Source: Chara braunii (lineage: Eukaryota > Streptophyta > Charophyceae > Charales > Characeae). From it: a DNA stretch of 47,040 nt. This document shows positions 1-9,512 of the stretch, piece after piece. Each line of letters opens with the position of its first letter. Within the stretch, counting starts at the first letter, position 1. Location of the stretch: contig BFEA01000453.1 in NCBI GenBank assembly GCA_003427395.1, positions 172,922-219,961 on the forward strand, written 5' to 3'. The notes under the pieces were generated by a model. It ran no database searches and was not told where the DNA came from. It worked only from the letters and a program-made list of their open reading frames with translations. A program made the translations under genes and the position numbers.

Positions 1-59
1 TCATCTGCCATGTCCGAGGTCATGTGTACATTTTTCAAAAATTAAGTCACGTTCGGGAC

Positions 60-180
60 ATGCGTCCTCGTGGTTCTTCTTAGTCTTCTTCTTCTTCTCC
101 CTCTTCTTTTTCTTCCTCTGCTTCTTCTTCTTCCTCCTCCTCTTCTTCTTCTTCTTCTATCTCTCTCGCTCTATATATAG
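60..180. repeat. CTT/CT-rich low-complexity tract
   Basis: Pyrimidine-rich sequence made mostly of TTC and CTT triplets. It is a simple repeat, and I see no gene signal in it. Confidence 0.85.
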
Positions 181-278
181 TCTGTCATGTGTACTATGTC
201 AGGCTGAGCTCATATCGTTGTTCTTCATTATCGTAATTGAATTGTCATCAAATCTATCGGTATATCATGGTTGCCCCG

Positions 279-410
279 TACCCGGACATCCAGACACTAG
301 ACAACGGGCCCGGACCCATGTCTGGATTAATCCGGCACCGATCCAGACAACCAGACATATGGAACCGGATGGTCCGGTTATGAATGAACAGGTCCAGATG
401 TCCGGATTAA
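279..410. repeat. CCGGA/TCCGG-rich spacer, left copy
   Basis: A short block dense in CCGGA, TCCGG and CCAGAC words. The word CCGGACATCCAGAC (282-295) recurs at 4444-4457, beyond the far side of the hammerhead repeat region, in a similar block (4410-4495). The two blocks bracket the region. Their role is unknown. Confidence 0.45.
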
Positions 411-412
411 AT

Positions 413-438
<26 letters not shown>
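407..438. repeat. (CA)n microsatellite
   Basis: Pure CA dinucleotide run directly before the first copy of the 1.5-kb direct repeat. A longer (CA)n run stands at the same place before the second copy. Confidence 0.95.
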
Positions 439-443
<5 letters not shown>

Positions 444-1252
444 ATCAATTTTATGTCTGTCAGTCTTTTCTTCTGTTGTTTGTCCTCTTTCTGATTTTTT
501 CTAAGATTTTTTGTGTCCCCGACTGAGCACCCTTAGGTACTGCCAAACAGCCGGTGGCTCCTCGTTTGGAGTGCCAACTGCAGTCTTAGGGGGGCCGCTC
601 GGTTCGGGATGTTTGTGTTGCCTGTAGGTGATAACGGATGCTCGGCGGAGTGTCTCCCTGGCTCAGTGGGTGGTGGGAACCAACAATCTGTGGGGTTCAC
701 CTGTGATGTGAGTAGGTGATGTGCTGCTTTGCTCCATGTTGGCTGTGTGGACGACCCCGTCTGCGCTCCACCACTGCCTTGCTGCCCATTCCGCTTGCAT
801 CGCAGGTCGTTCTTGGCATGCTGCTGTCTTCGTTGTGGGGTGTGGTCGGGTTGTGGTGTTGCCTTGCGCTTCGCTGCTTCGCTGCCTTGCCGCCCGCCCG
901 CTGGTCGTGCCTTTCGGGTCCTTTGCTTGAGCGCCCTGTAGTTTGGTTGCCGTGTTGGGGTTTCCTTGTGCCCCTCAGCGTGGTCGCTCTGCTGCTGGTC
1001 CGCTTGCTCTCTCGTCCCTTGCAGTGTGGTTGTCTTGGTAGTGTTGTCTGGTGTTTCACTGCTTGGGTGCCTTGCTGCGCGTTCGGCGTGCCGTGTCGTT
1101 CCTTGCAGTCGTTTTTGGCGTTGTGCAGCTGTGTTGCCTCTTTGCGTTGCCTGGTGCTCCGCAGGTTTGTTGCTCGCTGCTATGTTCCGCTTGGGGACTG
1201 TCTGCCTTCAGCAAGGGTTCATGACCCAAACCATCAAATAGGGGGATTCCGC

Positions 1253-1308
1253 AGATTGTCGAGGGTTAAGCCTCCTGATGAGTCGGTGCAACTCCGACGA
1301 AACAATCT
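1253..1308 (+). ncRNA. Hammerhead ribozyme, type III, complete core (HHR1)
   Basis: Self-cleaving RNA motif. Stem III pairs AGATTGT (1253-1259) with ACAATCT (1302-1308), counting the conserved A15.1-U16.1 pair. The cleavage triplet is GTC with C at 1260, so cleavage falls between 1260 and 1261. Stem I is GAGG (1261-1264) with CCTC (1271-1274), loop GTTAAG. The catalytic box CTGATGA is 1275-1281. Stem II is GTCGG (1282-1286) with CCGAC (1294-1298), loop TGCAACT. GAAA is 1299-1302. Every universally conserved core nucleotide is present. The open stem is stem III, the topology usual for plant retrozymes. Confidence 0.92.
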
Positions 1309-1317
1309 TTCATCATC

Positions 1318-1372
1318 TATTTTTTATTATTTATTATTTATTATTTATTATTTATTATTTATTATTTATTTC
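1318..1372. repeat. (ATT/ATTT)n tract after the hammerhead
   Basis: TTATTA and TTTATTA repeats begin about 10 bases after the ribozyme. A shorter version follows HHR2 (3266-3308). Confidence 0.9.
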
Positions 1373-1950
1373 AGTCTTTGTCTTGTTTATACTTGTACTT
1401 TTTCCGGGGGTTGTTTTTGCATTGTCGTTGTTTGTGTTGCTGTTGTTTCCCTCGCTGCCTTGCGTTGTTTGCTTGCCCATCCGTCTACCCCATGTTTTTC
1501 ACCTAGTGTGCTTTGTTGTTGTGTGCCGTTTGCCTGCCCACCCGTCACCCCCATGCCCTTCAGCCTATATGCTTTGCTGCCTTGTGTTGTTTGTTGTGCG
1601 GCATGTTGTCTGTCCGCCCACCCGCCTCCCCCTTGCCCTTCAGCCTTCGCCCTTTGTTGATGCCGCATGCCTTTTTTCCTCGCTTTCCTTTTTTTGCCTT
1701 CCCCTAGGTGCTGCGTATTGTTTGCTTCAGCTTAAGGCTCAGTGCCCTCGAGCTCTAGTTGTTGTGTCCTTTTAGGGAAGTCAGTGAGGTCATGCATACC
1801 CAATTGAATGGAATATTCGCTTGGATCATTGTGTGATTCGTTTGATGTTGTGATGTCCGTGTTATTGGCATTATATTATGTTGTGTCTTATATAAACTCA
1901 GCTCGCTGCATCGCAAGGTGCAGTAGAATCATCTCACCTGACACACACAC

Positions 1951-2259
1951 GGAGGATTTATCTGACCCATTTTGCTATCAAGGGGGTCGACTCCCCCTTG
2001 TCGAGTTGTGCAACTGTGACACAGTTTGTATGCTAATCGGTGACTCTTATGCGGGAAAATGATGAACACTGAATCCTAATGGTGATGATTCCAAGTGATT
2101 GTGATCTCTGCCCTCTTGTACACACATCATCAGGCTGGTTTGGACGTGTATGTGTTTGTTTGTATGCGTGTGCGGTGTCCGTGGGAGGCGAGGCCGTATG
2201 GCTTAGTGTCCCCGGGCACTAGTCCATTTGGCCTTCTCCATGGAGGGACAGTGGGTGGG

Positions 2260-2262
<3 letters not shown>
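1951..2262. other. Spacer between the two direct repeats
   Basis: About 310 bases with no recognisable gene. It holds a short perfect palindrome, GGGGGTCGACTCCCCC (1983-1998). It leads into the long (CA)n run before repeat copy 2. Confidence 0.5.
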
Positions 2263-2311
<49 letters not shown>

Positions 2312-2312
2312 N

Positions 2313-2381
<69 letters not shown>
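2263..2381. repeat. Long (CA)n microsatellite
   Basis: About 119 bases of CA with one N at 2312. The His-Thr and Val-Cys frames across it are artefacts. Confidence 0.97.
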
Positions 2382-2385
<4 letters not shown>

Positions 2386-3893
2386 AATTTTATGTCTGTC
2401 AGTCTTTTCTTCTGTTGTTTGTCCTCTTTCTGATTTTTTCTAAGTTTTTTTGTGTCCCTGACTGAGCACCCTTAGTTACTGCCAAACAGCCGGTGGCTCC
2501 TCGTTTGGAGTGCCAACTGCACTCTTAGGGGGGCCGCTCGGTTCGGGATGTTTGTGTTGCCTGTAGGTGATGACAGATGCTCGTCGGAGTGTCTCCCTGG
2601 CTCAGTGGGTGGTGGGAACCAACAGTCTGTGGGGTTCACCTGTGATGTGAGTAGGTGATGTGCTGCTTTGCTCCGTGTTGGCTGTGTGGACGAGCCCGTC
2701 TGCGCTCCACCACTGCCTTGCTGCCCATTCCGCTTGCCTCGCAGGTCGTTCTTGGCATGCTGTTGTCTTCGCTGTGGGGTGTGGCCGGGTTGTGGTGTTG
2801 CCTTGCGCTTCGCTGCTTCGCTGCCTTGCCGCCCGCCCGTTGGTTGTGCCTTCCGGGTCCTTTGCTTGAGCGCCCTGTAGTTTGGTTGTCGTGTTGGGGT
2901 TTCCTTGTGCCCCTCAGCATGGTCACTCTGCTGCTGGTCCGCTTGCTCTCTCGTCCCTTGCAATGTGGTTGTCTTGGTAGTGTTGCCTGGTGCTTCACTG
3001 CTTGGGTGCCTTGCTGCGAGTTCGGCGTGCCGTGTCGTTCCTTGCAGTCGTTTTTGGCTTTGTGCAGCCGTGTTGCCTCTACTGCGCTGCCTGGTGCTCT
3101 GCAGGGTTGCTGCCAGCTGCTATGTTCCGCTTGGGGACAGTCTGCCTTCAACAAGGGTCAAAGGGTTCATGACCCAAACCATCAAATACGGAGATTCTGC
3201 AGATTGTCAAGGGTTCAGCCTCCTGATGAGTCGGTGCAACTCCGACGAAACAATCTTTCATCATCTATTTTTTATTATTTATTATTTATTATTATTATTA
3301 TTTTTTTCAGTCTTTGTCTTGTTTATACTCGTATTTTTTTCGGGGGTTGTTTTTGCATTGTCGTCGTTTGTGTTTCTGTTGTTTCCCTTGCTGCCTTGTG
3401 CTGTTTGCTTGCCCATCCGTCTACCCCATGCTTTTCACCTAGTGTGCTTTGTTGCTGTGTGTCGTTTGCCTGCCCACCCGCCACCCCCATGCCCTCCAGC
3501 CTATATGCTTTGCTGCCTTGTGTTGTTTGCTGTGCGGCATGTTGTCTGTCCGCCCACCCACCTCCCGCTTGCCCTCCAGCCTTCACCCTTTGTTGATGCC
3601 GCATGCCTTTTTTCCTCGCTGTCTTTTTTCTGCCTTCCCCTAGGTGCTCCGTATTGTTTGTTTCAGCTTAAGCCTCAGTGCCCTCGAGCTCTGGTCGTTG
3701 TGTCCTTTTAGGGAAGTCAGTGAGGTCGTGCATACGCAGTTGAATGGAGTATTCGCTTGGATCATGGTGTGATTCGTTCTATGCTGTGATGTCCGTGTTA
3801 TTGGCATTATATTATGTTGTGTCTTATATAAACTCGGCTCGCTGCATCGCAGGTGCAGTAGACTCATCTCACCTAACACACACACACACGGAG
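2379..3893 (+). repeat. 1.5-kb direct repeat, copy 2, with hammerhead ribozyme
   Basis: Second copy of the unit at 439-1950, offset about 1,940 bases. Differences are mainly transitions plus small indels. The GC-rich segment, hammerhead, ATT tract and C/T-rich segment are all retained in order. The plus-strand open frame at 2655-3596 mirrors that of copy 1. Because the copies are nearly identical at the DNA level, its survival is not evidence of protein selection. Confidence 0.8.
3201..3256 (+). ncRNA. Hammerhead ribozyme, type III (HHR2)
   Basis: Stem III is AGATTGT (3201-3207) with ACAATCT. Cleavage follows C3208. Stem I is AAGG (3209-3212) with CCTC (3219-3222), loop GTTCAG; the base pair next to the cleavage site is an A-C mismatch, so stem I has 3 good pairs. 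CTGATGA is 3223-3229. Stem II is GTCGG with CCGAC, loop TGCAACT. GAAA is 3247-3250. The core is intact; the stem I mismatch may slow cleavage. RNA cut at HHR1 and HHR2 would be 1,948 nt (1261-3208). Confidence 0.88.
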
Positions 3894-3902
3894 TGCCGTG
3901 CA

Positions 3903-3962
<60 letters not shown>

Positions 3963-4015
3963 GTCGTGCACACACACACACACACACATACACACACACA
4001 CATACACACACATAC
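3874..4015. repeat. (CA)n microsatellites with short breaks
   Basis: CA runs broken by GGAGTGCCGTG and GTGTCGTG words. Simple repeat. Confidence 0.95.
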
Positions 4016-4088
4016 CACTTTTCTCAGGGGTGTCACTAACTCTGGGCGACATGGTGAGTGCTTATCCATCAGTCAAATGAATCCTAGG

Positions 4089-4145
4089 CAGACTGTCGGG
4101 GTTCAATCTCCTGATGAGTCGGTGAAAGTCCCACAAAACAGTCTG
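4089..4145 (+). ncRNA. Decayed hammerhead ribozyme (HHR3)
   Basis: Stem III CAGACTGT (4089-4096) pairs with ACAGTCTG (4138-4145) and has covaried relative to HHR1 and HHR2. The cleavage triplet GTC ends at 4097. Stem I is GGGG (4098-4101) with TCTC (4107-4110), G-C and G-U pairs. CTGATGA is 4111-4117. Stem II GTCGG/CCCAC has one C-C mismatch. The conserved GAAA is AAAA (4135-4138), so G12, the general base, is replaced by A. From known hammerhead chemistry this copy should be nearly inactive. The stem III covariation argues for common descent from an active ribozyme. Confidence 0.75.
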
Positions 4146-4182
4146 GCACAGTCATGCTTTTTTTGAGTGTATAGCGAATATG

Positions 4183-4235
4183 ACCACACACACACACACA
4201 CACACACACACCCACACCCACACACACACACACAC
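4183..4235. repeat. (CA)n microsatellite
   Basis: CA run with two CCCACA interruptions, just after HHR3. Confidence 0.95.
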
Positions 4236-4409
4236 GATTTTCCTTGGCCCGCTGAAGCTCACCCAAGATTGCAAATACAGGCCCTTCAGGGCCGGTCGGG
4301 TTGGCCCAACGGTGCACCAAAAACTTTGCCAACAATTTTTGGGGGTCCACCAGGCACTGGAAAATCGCCTGGGGACTCCAATTTTTCTTTTCGAATTTTC
4401 TCGAAATGG

Positions 4410-4495
4410 GGCCCAACCGGACCCCTCAAACCGGACACAGGATCCGGACATCCAGACCGAACCGTCTGGATCCCGATCCGGACGTCCGGTTGACA
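4410..4495. repeat. CCGGA/TCCGG-rich spacer, right copy
   Basis: Shares CCGGACATCCAGAC and many CCGGAC/TCCGG words with 279-410. Together they bracket the hammerhead array. Confidence 0.45.
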
Positions 4496-4783
4496 ACCAT
4501 GTGGTATATGCTTATGCTATACAACGTGCCAGTTGGACCGGCGTGGCGGAGCAAACCTCCTTTGAATGATGTGCTGGCATCTTGGCAATCTTACCCAGTG
4601 CTTTTTTTTATATATTTTAAGGCTAATATAGTAATATTAGCATATTACTAAATGTTCTTTAATCCCAAGCAATTCAATTAGCTGTCAAATCTTGGACAGG
4701 ACTACCTTTCAGGCCTTTTTTAAAGGACTACCTTTCAGGCCTTTTCTAATTATCGTTATAGTATTATGGGGTAGGGTGATGGT

Positions 4784-4949
4784 CCTGAGTGCTGGTCACA
4801 CTGAGGTAGGACAGTAGGGATAAAGGGTGTGATGGGAGTATTAACATGGGGGAGGGTAGAGAAGGTGGGCTATCCTGTCAGGACAACCATCGGCTGCCGC
4901 TGCCAGCGATCACCGTGGGTCTAGTCCTTGACCTCTACAACACCCTGGG

Positions 4950-4989
<40 letters not shown>
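4784..4989 (+). mobile_element. SINE-B copy 1 with long poly(A) tail
   Basis: About 170 bases beginning near ATGGTCCTGAGTGCTGGTCA, ending CCTCTACAACACCCTGGGCTTT and then a pure A tract (4954-4989). A homologous copy in opposite orientation lies at 10209-10415, and a diverged copy at 24945-25100. Tail, size and dispersal fit a SINE. I do not see clear pol III A and B boxes, so the family is unassigned. Confidence 0.7.
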
Positions 4990-4990
<1 letters not shown>

Positions 4991-4999
4991 GGAATCCTG

Positions 5000-5864
5000 T
5001 AGCGGTTATGTCCATGTTCAGTCCTCCCAACGAGGGAACTTACGGGGCTACACCAACCAGCGCCCACTAGCAGATCGTAAACCTGCTACAGCAGATGGGC
5101 GGTACCGGCCAGGGGTCAGGCGCTAGCGTCAGAGGCCATGCCATCTGGACCAATCGGTGCACCTCCGGTCCGGTTCCCTCCCCCTACAGACATCCGGAGT
5201 CTCTGTTTAATGCCGACTGGGGGGGGCAGCAGGCTGCCTCTTGCCAGGAGAACTGGATCAGTTACTTTATTGTCGGGACATCCAAACTGACAGTTCATTA
5301 AAACTGACATTTTTTTTGTAAAATCACGAAATTGAATTCAGTGAAAAATTGAAAATTGATTAGATTTTTCTTTTGTAAAATTGTAACTTCCATTTAGTAT
5401 TGAGTGAGACAGCACTTAAACAACCAGTACTTGGCCCAGCTATCGGCCACGGAAAAAAATAGAGTAGAAACGTTTCTAGTTGGATGAATTTGGGCGCTCC
5501 TGCAGTGGCCCATACGTTTCCGAAAATCGCGTAGCGTTAACGCTACGCGACTTTAGGAAGTACTGGTGGTTTAAGAAATGGATGTCACGATCTTGCACAA
5601 AGAATCTAATCAATTTTAGGGCCCGATTACCAGCACATGCTGCTCCCCACAAATAGATTGGAGCATTTTGTCAAAAAATAAAAATAAAAAAAATCACTGA
5701 ATTCAAACAAAACGTCGTTTTTAATGAAATGTCAGTTCGGCCAGTCGGGGAGATACAGGGCCTCGCTCCACCCCTCGTAGATTTGACCAGAAATCGAGAG
5801 TGGTCGAGAATTGTCAGACTCTCGGAGAACTGTGTTTGAGCTTCCCTTCCTTCTTTCTTTCTTC
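5000..5864. other. No recognisable gene
   Basis: Unannotated sequence. It contains a short perfect palindrome, GCGTAGCGTTAACGCTACGC (5530-5549), which would form a 10-bp stem. The small open frames here show no family features. Confidence 0.4.
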
Positions 5865-5889
5865 TTTTTTTTTTTTTTTTTTTTTTCTG

Positions 5890-6445
5890 TTTAAGGCCCA
5901 TGTGCAAGGCCTCTATCCTGGTGGTGGTAAGAGAACCACCGGGATTGAGGCTTTGCCTGGCGGGCCGCTCCATCTATTGGTGGGGAGCATCACCTGTTGG
6001 AAACCGGGTCCAGCGTCCCTTAGATACATCTTTACAACATAGTACATCATCGAAAGTGACGCCCTTGTGCTGGAAACCAGGTCCAGCGTCCCATATCCAA
6101 TTCTACTCTTCCACACCTATCCTGCAGCAGGGTCGGGTGTTGGAGGGGAACACTGGGGGGCACCAGTGGGGTCTCCCTCCATCCCCTGACCTCTGCCCTC
6201 CACCAACGAACCTCAGGGTGCCAATGATGTCAATATGCTGAACATATACTGAGAGATTTAATGCTGAGAATCGGGCTCAGCGTCCCAAGAAAAAAGCTCC
6301 CCGTCCCCCAGACACTCCTCTCCATCCATTGGGGGGGAGCGTCACCTGCTGGAAACCGGGTCCAGCGTCCCTTAGATAGCATATTGATATACCGTACATC
6401 ATAAAAACGCGACGCCATTGCTAGGGACTGGGTCCAGCGTCCCAT
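5890..6445 (-). repeat. LINE-1 3' UTR with five copies of hairpin H1
   Basis: Read on the minus strand, the motif GGGACGCTGGACC...CCAGC recurs at 6420-6436, 6348-6366, 6263-6281, 6069-6087 and 5996-6014. H1 is a 5-6 bp stem (GCTGGA/TCCAGC) around a 7-nt loop. At 6263-6281 the stem is GCTGAG/CTCAGC, a paired change that keeps the stem. After the last H1 comes H2 (GCTCC...GGAGC), then a third inverted repeat, then poly(A). Confidence 0.75.
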
Positions 6446-6519
6446 CTCAAGTCAATTCAACCAGCCAATTCAACTACCTGCAACAGGACTCCGAGTATTC
6501 TGAATACGGGAGAACAGCA

Positions 6520-6660
6520 GAAAACAGCAGGAAACTAGCAGGAAAACAGCAGAAGAACAGCCAAACAGCAGAAGAACAGCAGGAGTCAAAGAGAGCCAAG
6601 AAATTAGAGGAGCAATATCAGCAGCAGCGGAAAAAAACAGCAGGAAACAGCAGATAGCAG
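6520..6660. repeat. AACAGCAG-type degenerate minisatellite
   Basis: AGAACAGCAGAAAACAGCAGG words repeated with variation inside the LINE-1 3' UTR. Reading frames through it give Gln/Lys-rich peptides that I treat as noncoding. Confidence 0.7.
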
Positions 6661-6754
6661 AGAGAGCCAAGGAGGTAGAGAAAAGCAGACAGCGTGGAGC
6701 CTGCTGAGTCTGCTGAGTATATACTGAGTATAATATACTAACCAGCGTCCCGGC

Positions 6755-8610
6755 TCATGACAATGGCAATGCTTCTACCAAGGACAACGAGTGGGGGGGG
6801 AAGGGGTCTGCGAAGTCCTGGGCTGGTTGTAGTGGGTCGCCGAGGTCCACCTTGGTCCAATCATGAAAGATCAACTGATAATCTCTTACCATTCCCTCCC
6901 GGGGTTCCTCCTGTGGTTCCTCTTCAGACCGACAAGTCCCGGACCATTTTACCTCAGCCACCCATCCCTCCCTTTCCCCTCCCAGCCAGTCTTTACTGAA
7001 ACAGGAGATAATCCTGTATATGACAGATCAAACTTGTCTTTAGCTGCTTTCCATTGGGTTGCAATTTCATGTTGGACCAATGTTCGTACTTGTTCCATAG
7101 CTTCTCCGTCCTCTACCCGCGCCCCCTCTATCTCAAGGATACATCGTTTTCACCATATGGTCCATAGGATGTTCCGCCTACACAATTTGAACATATTTTC
7201 CACAAATGTATTTCCCCGGACTTGAGGGTAATATCCTAAGAGTATGGCTCTCCAATCCCAAGGCCATGCCGCGCCGGGAACAATATGTTGCCAAATCCGA
7301 TCCCAGCTTCTCCATAATAGCACTAGCGCAGGACATTGGAGAAAGATGTGCTCAATAGTCTCCGCTCGCCTCATCCCAGGGAAGCCTTGGAGGCATTTGT
7401 GGCACCATGGCAGCGCTTTCCCTTGTTGTTCCAAACGAGTGTGGTCTATCAGCCAGTCATTGATTGGTAGACATCTGTGTTCTATTTGCCATTGGAGGGC
7501 CGAGATTTTGGCGGGTCTGCAGCTATAGTGAGCAAACCATCGGATGGGTTTAAGCAAGCTGCGGTCTATGTTAAGATGGCGATACCATCTGTCTTCCTCG
7601 CGGTTCCGCAGTCTGGATTTAGGTCTGAGCATTCGGTAGGCTGATTTGGTTTTTAGACTAAGTAGTGTTAGTGTGTTTGTCTCCCCTTTCCAGGCTGGGT
7701 TGTCTTGATTCCATCGCCACTCATCTGGATCTAGGGGGAGGTCCTCAATTGGGATCATTGGGCGGTATACCCTCTGGTAGCATCCATCCTCAATGACCCT
7801 GATGCGATACACACCCTTTCGTTCTTTCCATGTGAAGGATTGTTGATTCCACTGTAATCTATCGTCCTTTTGAATGGAGAAAACTTCTATTAGCACATGT
7901 GTTGGACCCGTAAGGTGCACACGCCCCACCTCCCTCTGAAGGTCGGATAGCCCCACCCAATCTCCTTCCTTTATGCAGGGGCCTTTTCTGAGGATGGTGT
8001 ACCAATGAAGGGGGAAACTCTCGATGAGCTCGTTGAATGCCTTGTCAGTGAGATGGCAGTACCGCAGCCATGTACGTATCCTCTCTATGCTCTTCCAGCT
8101 TCCCGCCTCCTTATCCCAAAGGTCCCCGACCCTACGTACACCATGTTTCACCCAACCTTTCCACGGGGCATCCGAGCTGTTTCGCACGTGCCCCGCGGAA
8201 TCTGTTATTAGGCGGTTACCAAAAAGGGGTTGCCTGAATAATTCTTCCCACCTCTCTGGTACCAGTCGAGCTGGGGGGGGGAGTTTCCTCCACGTGCGTA
8301 TAAGGCGCACCCATTGTCTGTCAGTTGGGTTCCCATTCCTATACTTCCTTGGTAACCTTCAGTACCTGTCTTCAAGCCATACTCGAGGGTCAATCTCAGG
8401 TGGGGTTTCCGGGGCCAGATCGGAGATTTGTGCTAGGGCTAGGGGGACCCATGGAGATGACGATGAGAAGAAAATATGTTGAAACCAGTGAATCGTGAGC
8501 GTCTGGCATCGTGTGGCCGGGTCCACGATTCCAACTCCTCCTCTACTCTTGGGCTGAATCACGGATTCCCACGCCACTCGGCTTATGGCGTGAGATATGT
8601 TATGCTCCAA
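6755..8610 (-). pseudogene. LINE-1 ORF2 C-terminal half with zf-RVT domain (broken)
   Basis: C-terminal portion of a LINE polyprotein. The segment 8610-8359 carries the post-RT linker (VIQPKSRGGVGIVDP). A stop at 8359-8361 is followed in the same frame by a 386-codon open stretch (8310-7150), which holds the zf-RVT zinc motif: CHKC, then EHIFLQC about 20 residues later, followed by LLWRSWDRIW. Another stop follows LWTIW near 7150. A shifted frame then holds the extreme C-terminus to about 6755, including VKWSGTC and a YQLIFHDW segment matching the LINE-2 end. No endonuclease or RT core is present. It acts, in a complete element, in target-primed reverse transcription. This copy is non-functional. 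Confidence 0.85.
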
Positions 8611-8640
8611 CTACTCTCGATTTCCCACTCTCGAACAAGA

Positions 8641-8999
8641 CAAGACTGGTTCTATTTTATTTTATTTTTTCTATCTTCTCGTCACGTAACGACCAATTTT
8701 TTTTTCTGGACCGTATCTTTCTTTCAGTACCTACCTGCCACGACTCCTAAGGATATACAGGGGACCCCTGCAAGCTTGGCTTTCTACCTCTCTTCGGCGA
8801 AGGGACGTTACCTCTCTCGGTGGAGAAAGGTATTAACAGCCTTTTTGCTCCTTTGCCCTAGCATTTAGCGTACAGGGTTGGCAGAACGCCAGTTCAAAAA
8901 ATATGTGAGGTGAGAGAAAAATCTATGGCTATCATACCGAAAGGTTAAAAAAAAAATTAAAAAAAATCTATGGCTGTCCCCCAATGAGGAGAAGGCAAA

Positions 9000-9044
<45 letters not shown>

Positions 9045-9470
9045 CAGCTGAGTCCCATAGTGCGGCTCACTCTCTGCAATCAAGGTTGGGCAGGAGGCCC
9101 CTGGATTTCCTTTTTTTTTTTTCAAGAAGAGTGTGCAGTCCTTTCAAAGAAATCCTTTCACACAGATCTGAATCCTTGTCCCCACCTAGAGTTAGACCAC
9201 TGGATCCCCCGATTGGCATTTAGCAGAGTCTGCTGATGTTCATAGGGGAGGGGACCTGAGGGGAGGCACAGGGATTGGTCCTGTTGGCATGGTCCCTGAT
9301 GCTACCGGCTGTCCCCTAGCCGGTATCGCCCACCTGCAGGTCGGGAGCAGCCCCCGCATGTTCTCACGTGAACACGGTTGTGGCTGCTACGGGGTTCCCC
9401 GTATGCCTACAATTAGGAGTAGTGGTAGGTAGGTAGTGTGAGGTGATATTGAGAGAAGAATATAGCTTAA
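8641..9470. other. Poly(A)/poly(T)-rich spacer
   Basis: T-rich runs around 8650-8710, AAAATTAAAA near 8945-8965 and a pure A tract at 9001-9042. The A tract may be the tail of an unidentified plus-strand retroposon. No coding signal recognised. Confidence 0.45.
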
Positions 9471-9478
9471 AAAANTAG

Positions 9479-9512
<34 letters not shown>

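Larger units (their letters stand above)
439..1950 (+). repeat. 1.5-kb direct repeat, copy 1, with hammerhead ribozyme
   Basis: A unit of about 1.5 kb that recurs at about 2379-3893 with the same order and high identity. It starts at a CA tract, continues through a GC-rich segment (720-1240), the hammerhead (1253-1308), an ATT/ATTT run (1318-1370) and a C/T-rich segment (1380-1780), and ends at another CA-rich stretch. The plus strand is open in several frames at once, for instance 716-1660, because C/T-rich sequence has few stop codons. The predicted protein is Cys/Leu/Ser low complexity and matches no family I recognise, so I do not call it a gene. The best reading is a noncoding, retrozyme-like repeat. 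Confidence 0.8.
5865..8640 (-). mobile_element. LINE-1: 5'-truncated non-LTR retrotransposon
   Basis: Minus-strand element keeping only the 3' part of ORF2 (about 6755-8610), a long 3' untranslated region (about 5890-6755) and a poly(A) tail read as T(22) at 5865-5886. The 5' break near 8640 lies downstream of the reverse transcriptase core, which is absent; 5' truncation is typical of target-primed reverse transcription. It is the same family as LINE-2 at 27640-34830: the order of motifs in the post-RT region is the same and the 3' tails share hairpins. I could not fix target-site duplications by eye. Confidence 0.85.

Noticed and set aside
716-1660. 314-codon open frame, repeated at 2655-3596
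   Set aside because: Low-complexity Cys/Leu/Ser protein on a C/T-rich strand with few stops. Conservation is explained by DNA-level duplication, and the frame runs through the ribozyme.
2118-2140. Possible minus-strand hammerhead (CATCATCAGGCTGG contains a CTGATGA complement)
   Set aside because: No GAAA box and no stem II or III pairing around it. The same holds for similar words near 13765 and 27107.
2095-2433. His-Thr and Val-Cys repeat proteins (also 3640-4166 and 38024-38584)
   Set aside because: Direct translations of (CA)n microsatellites.
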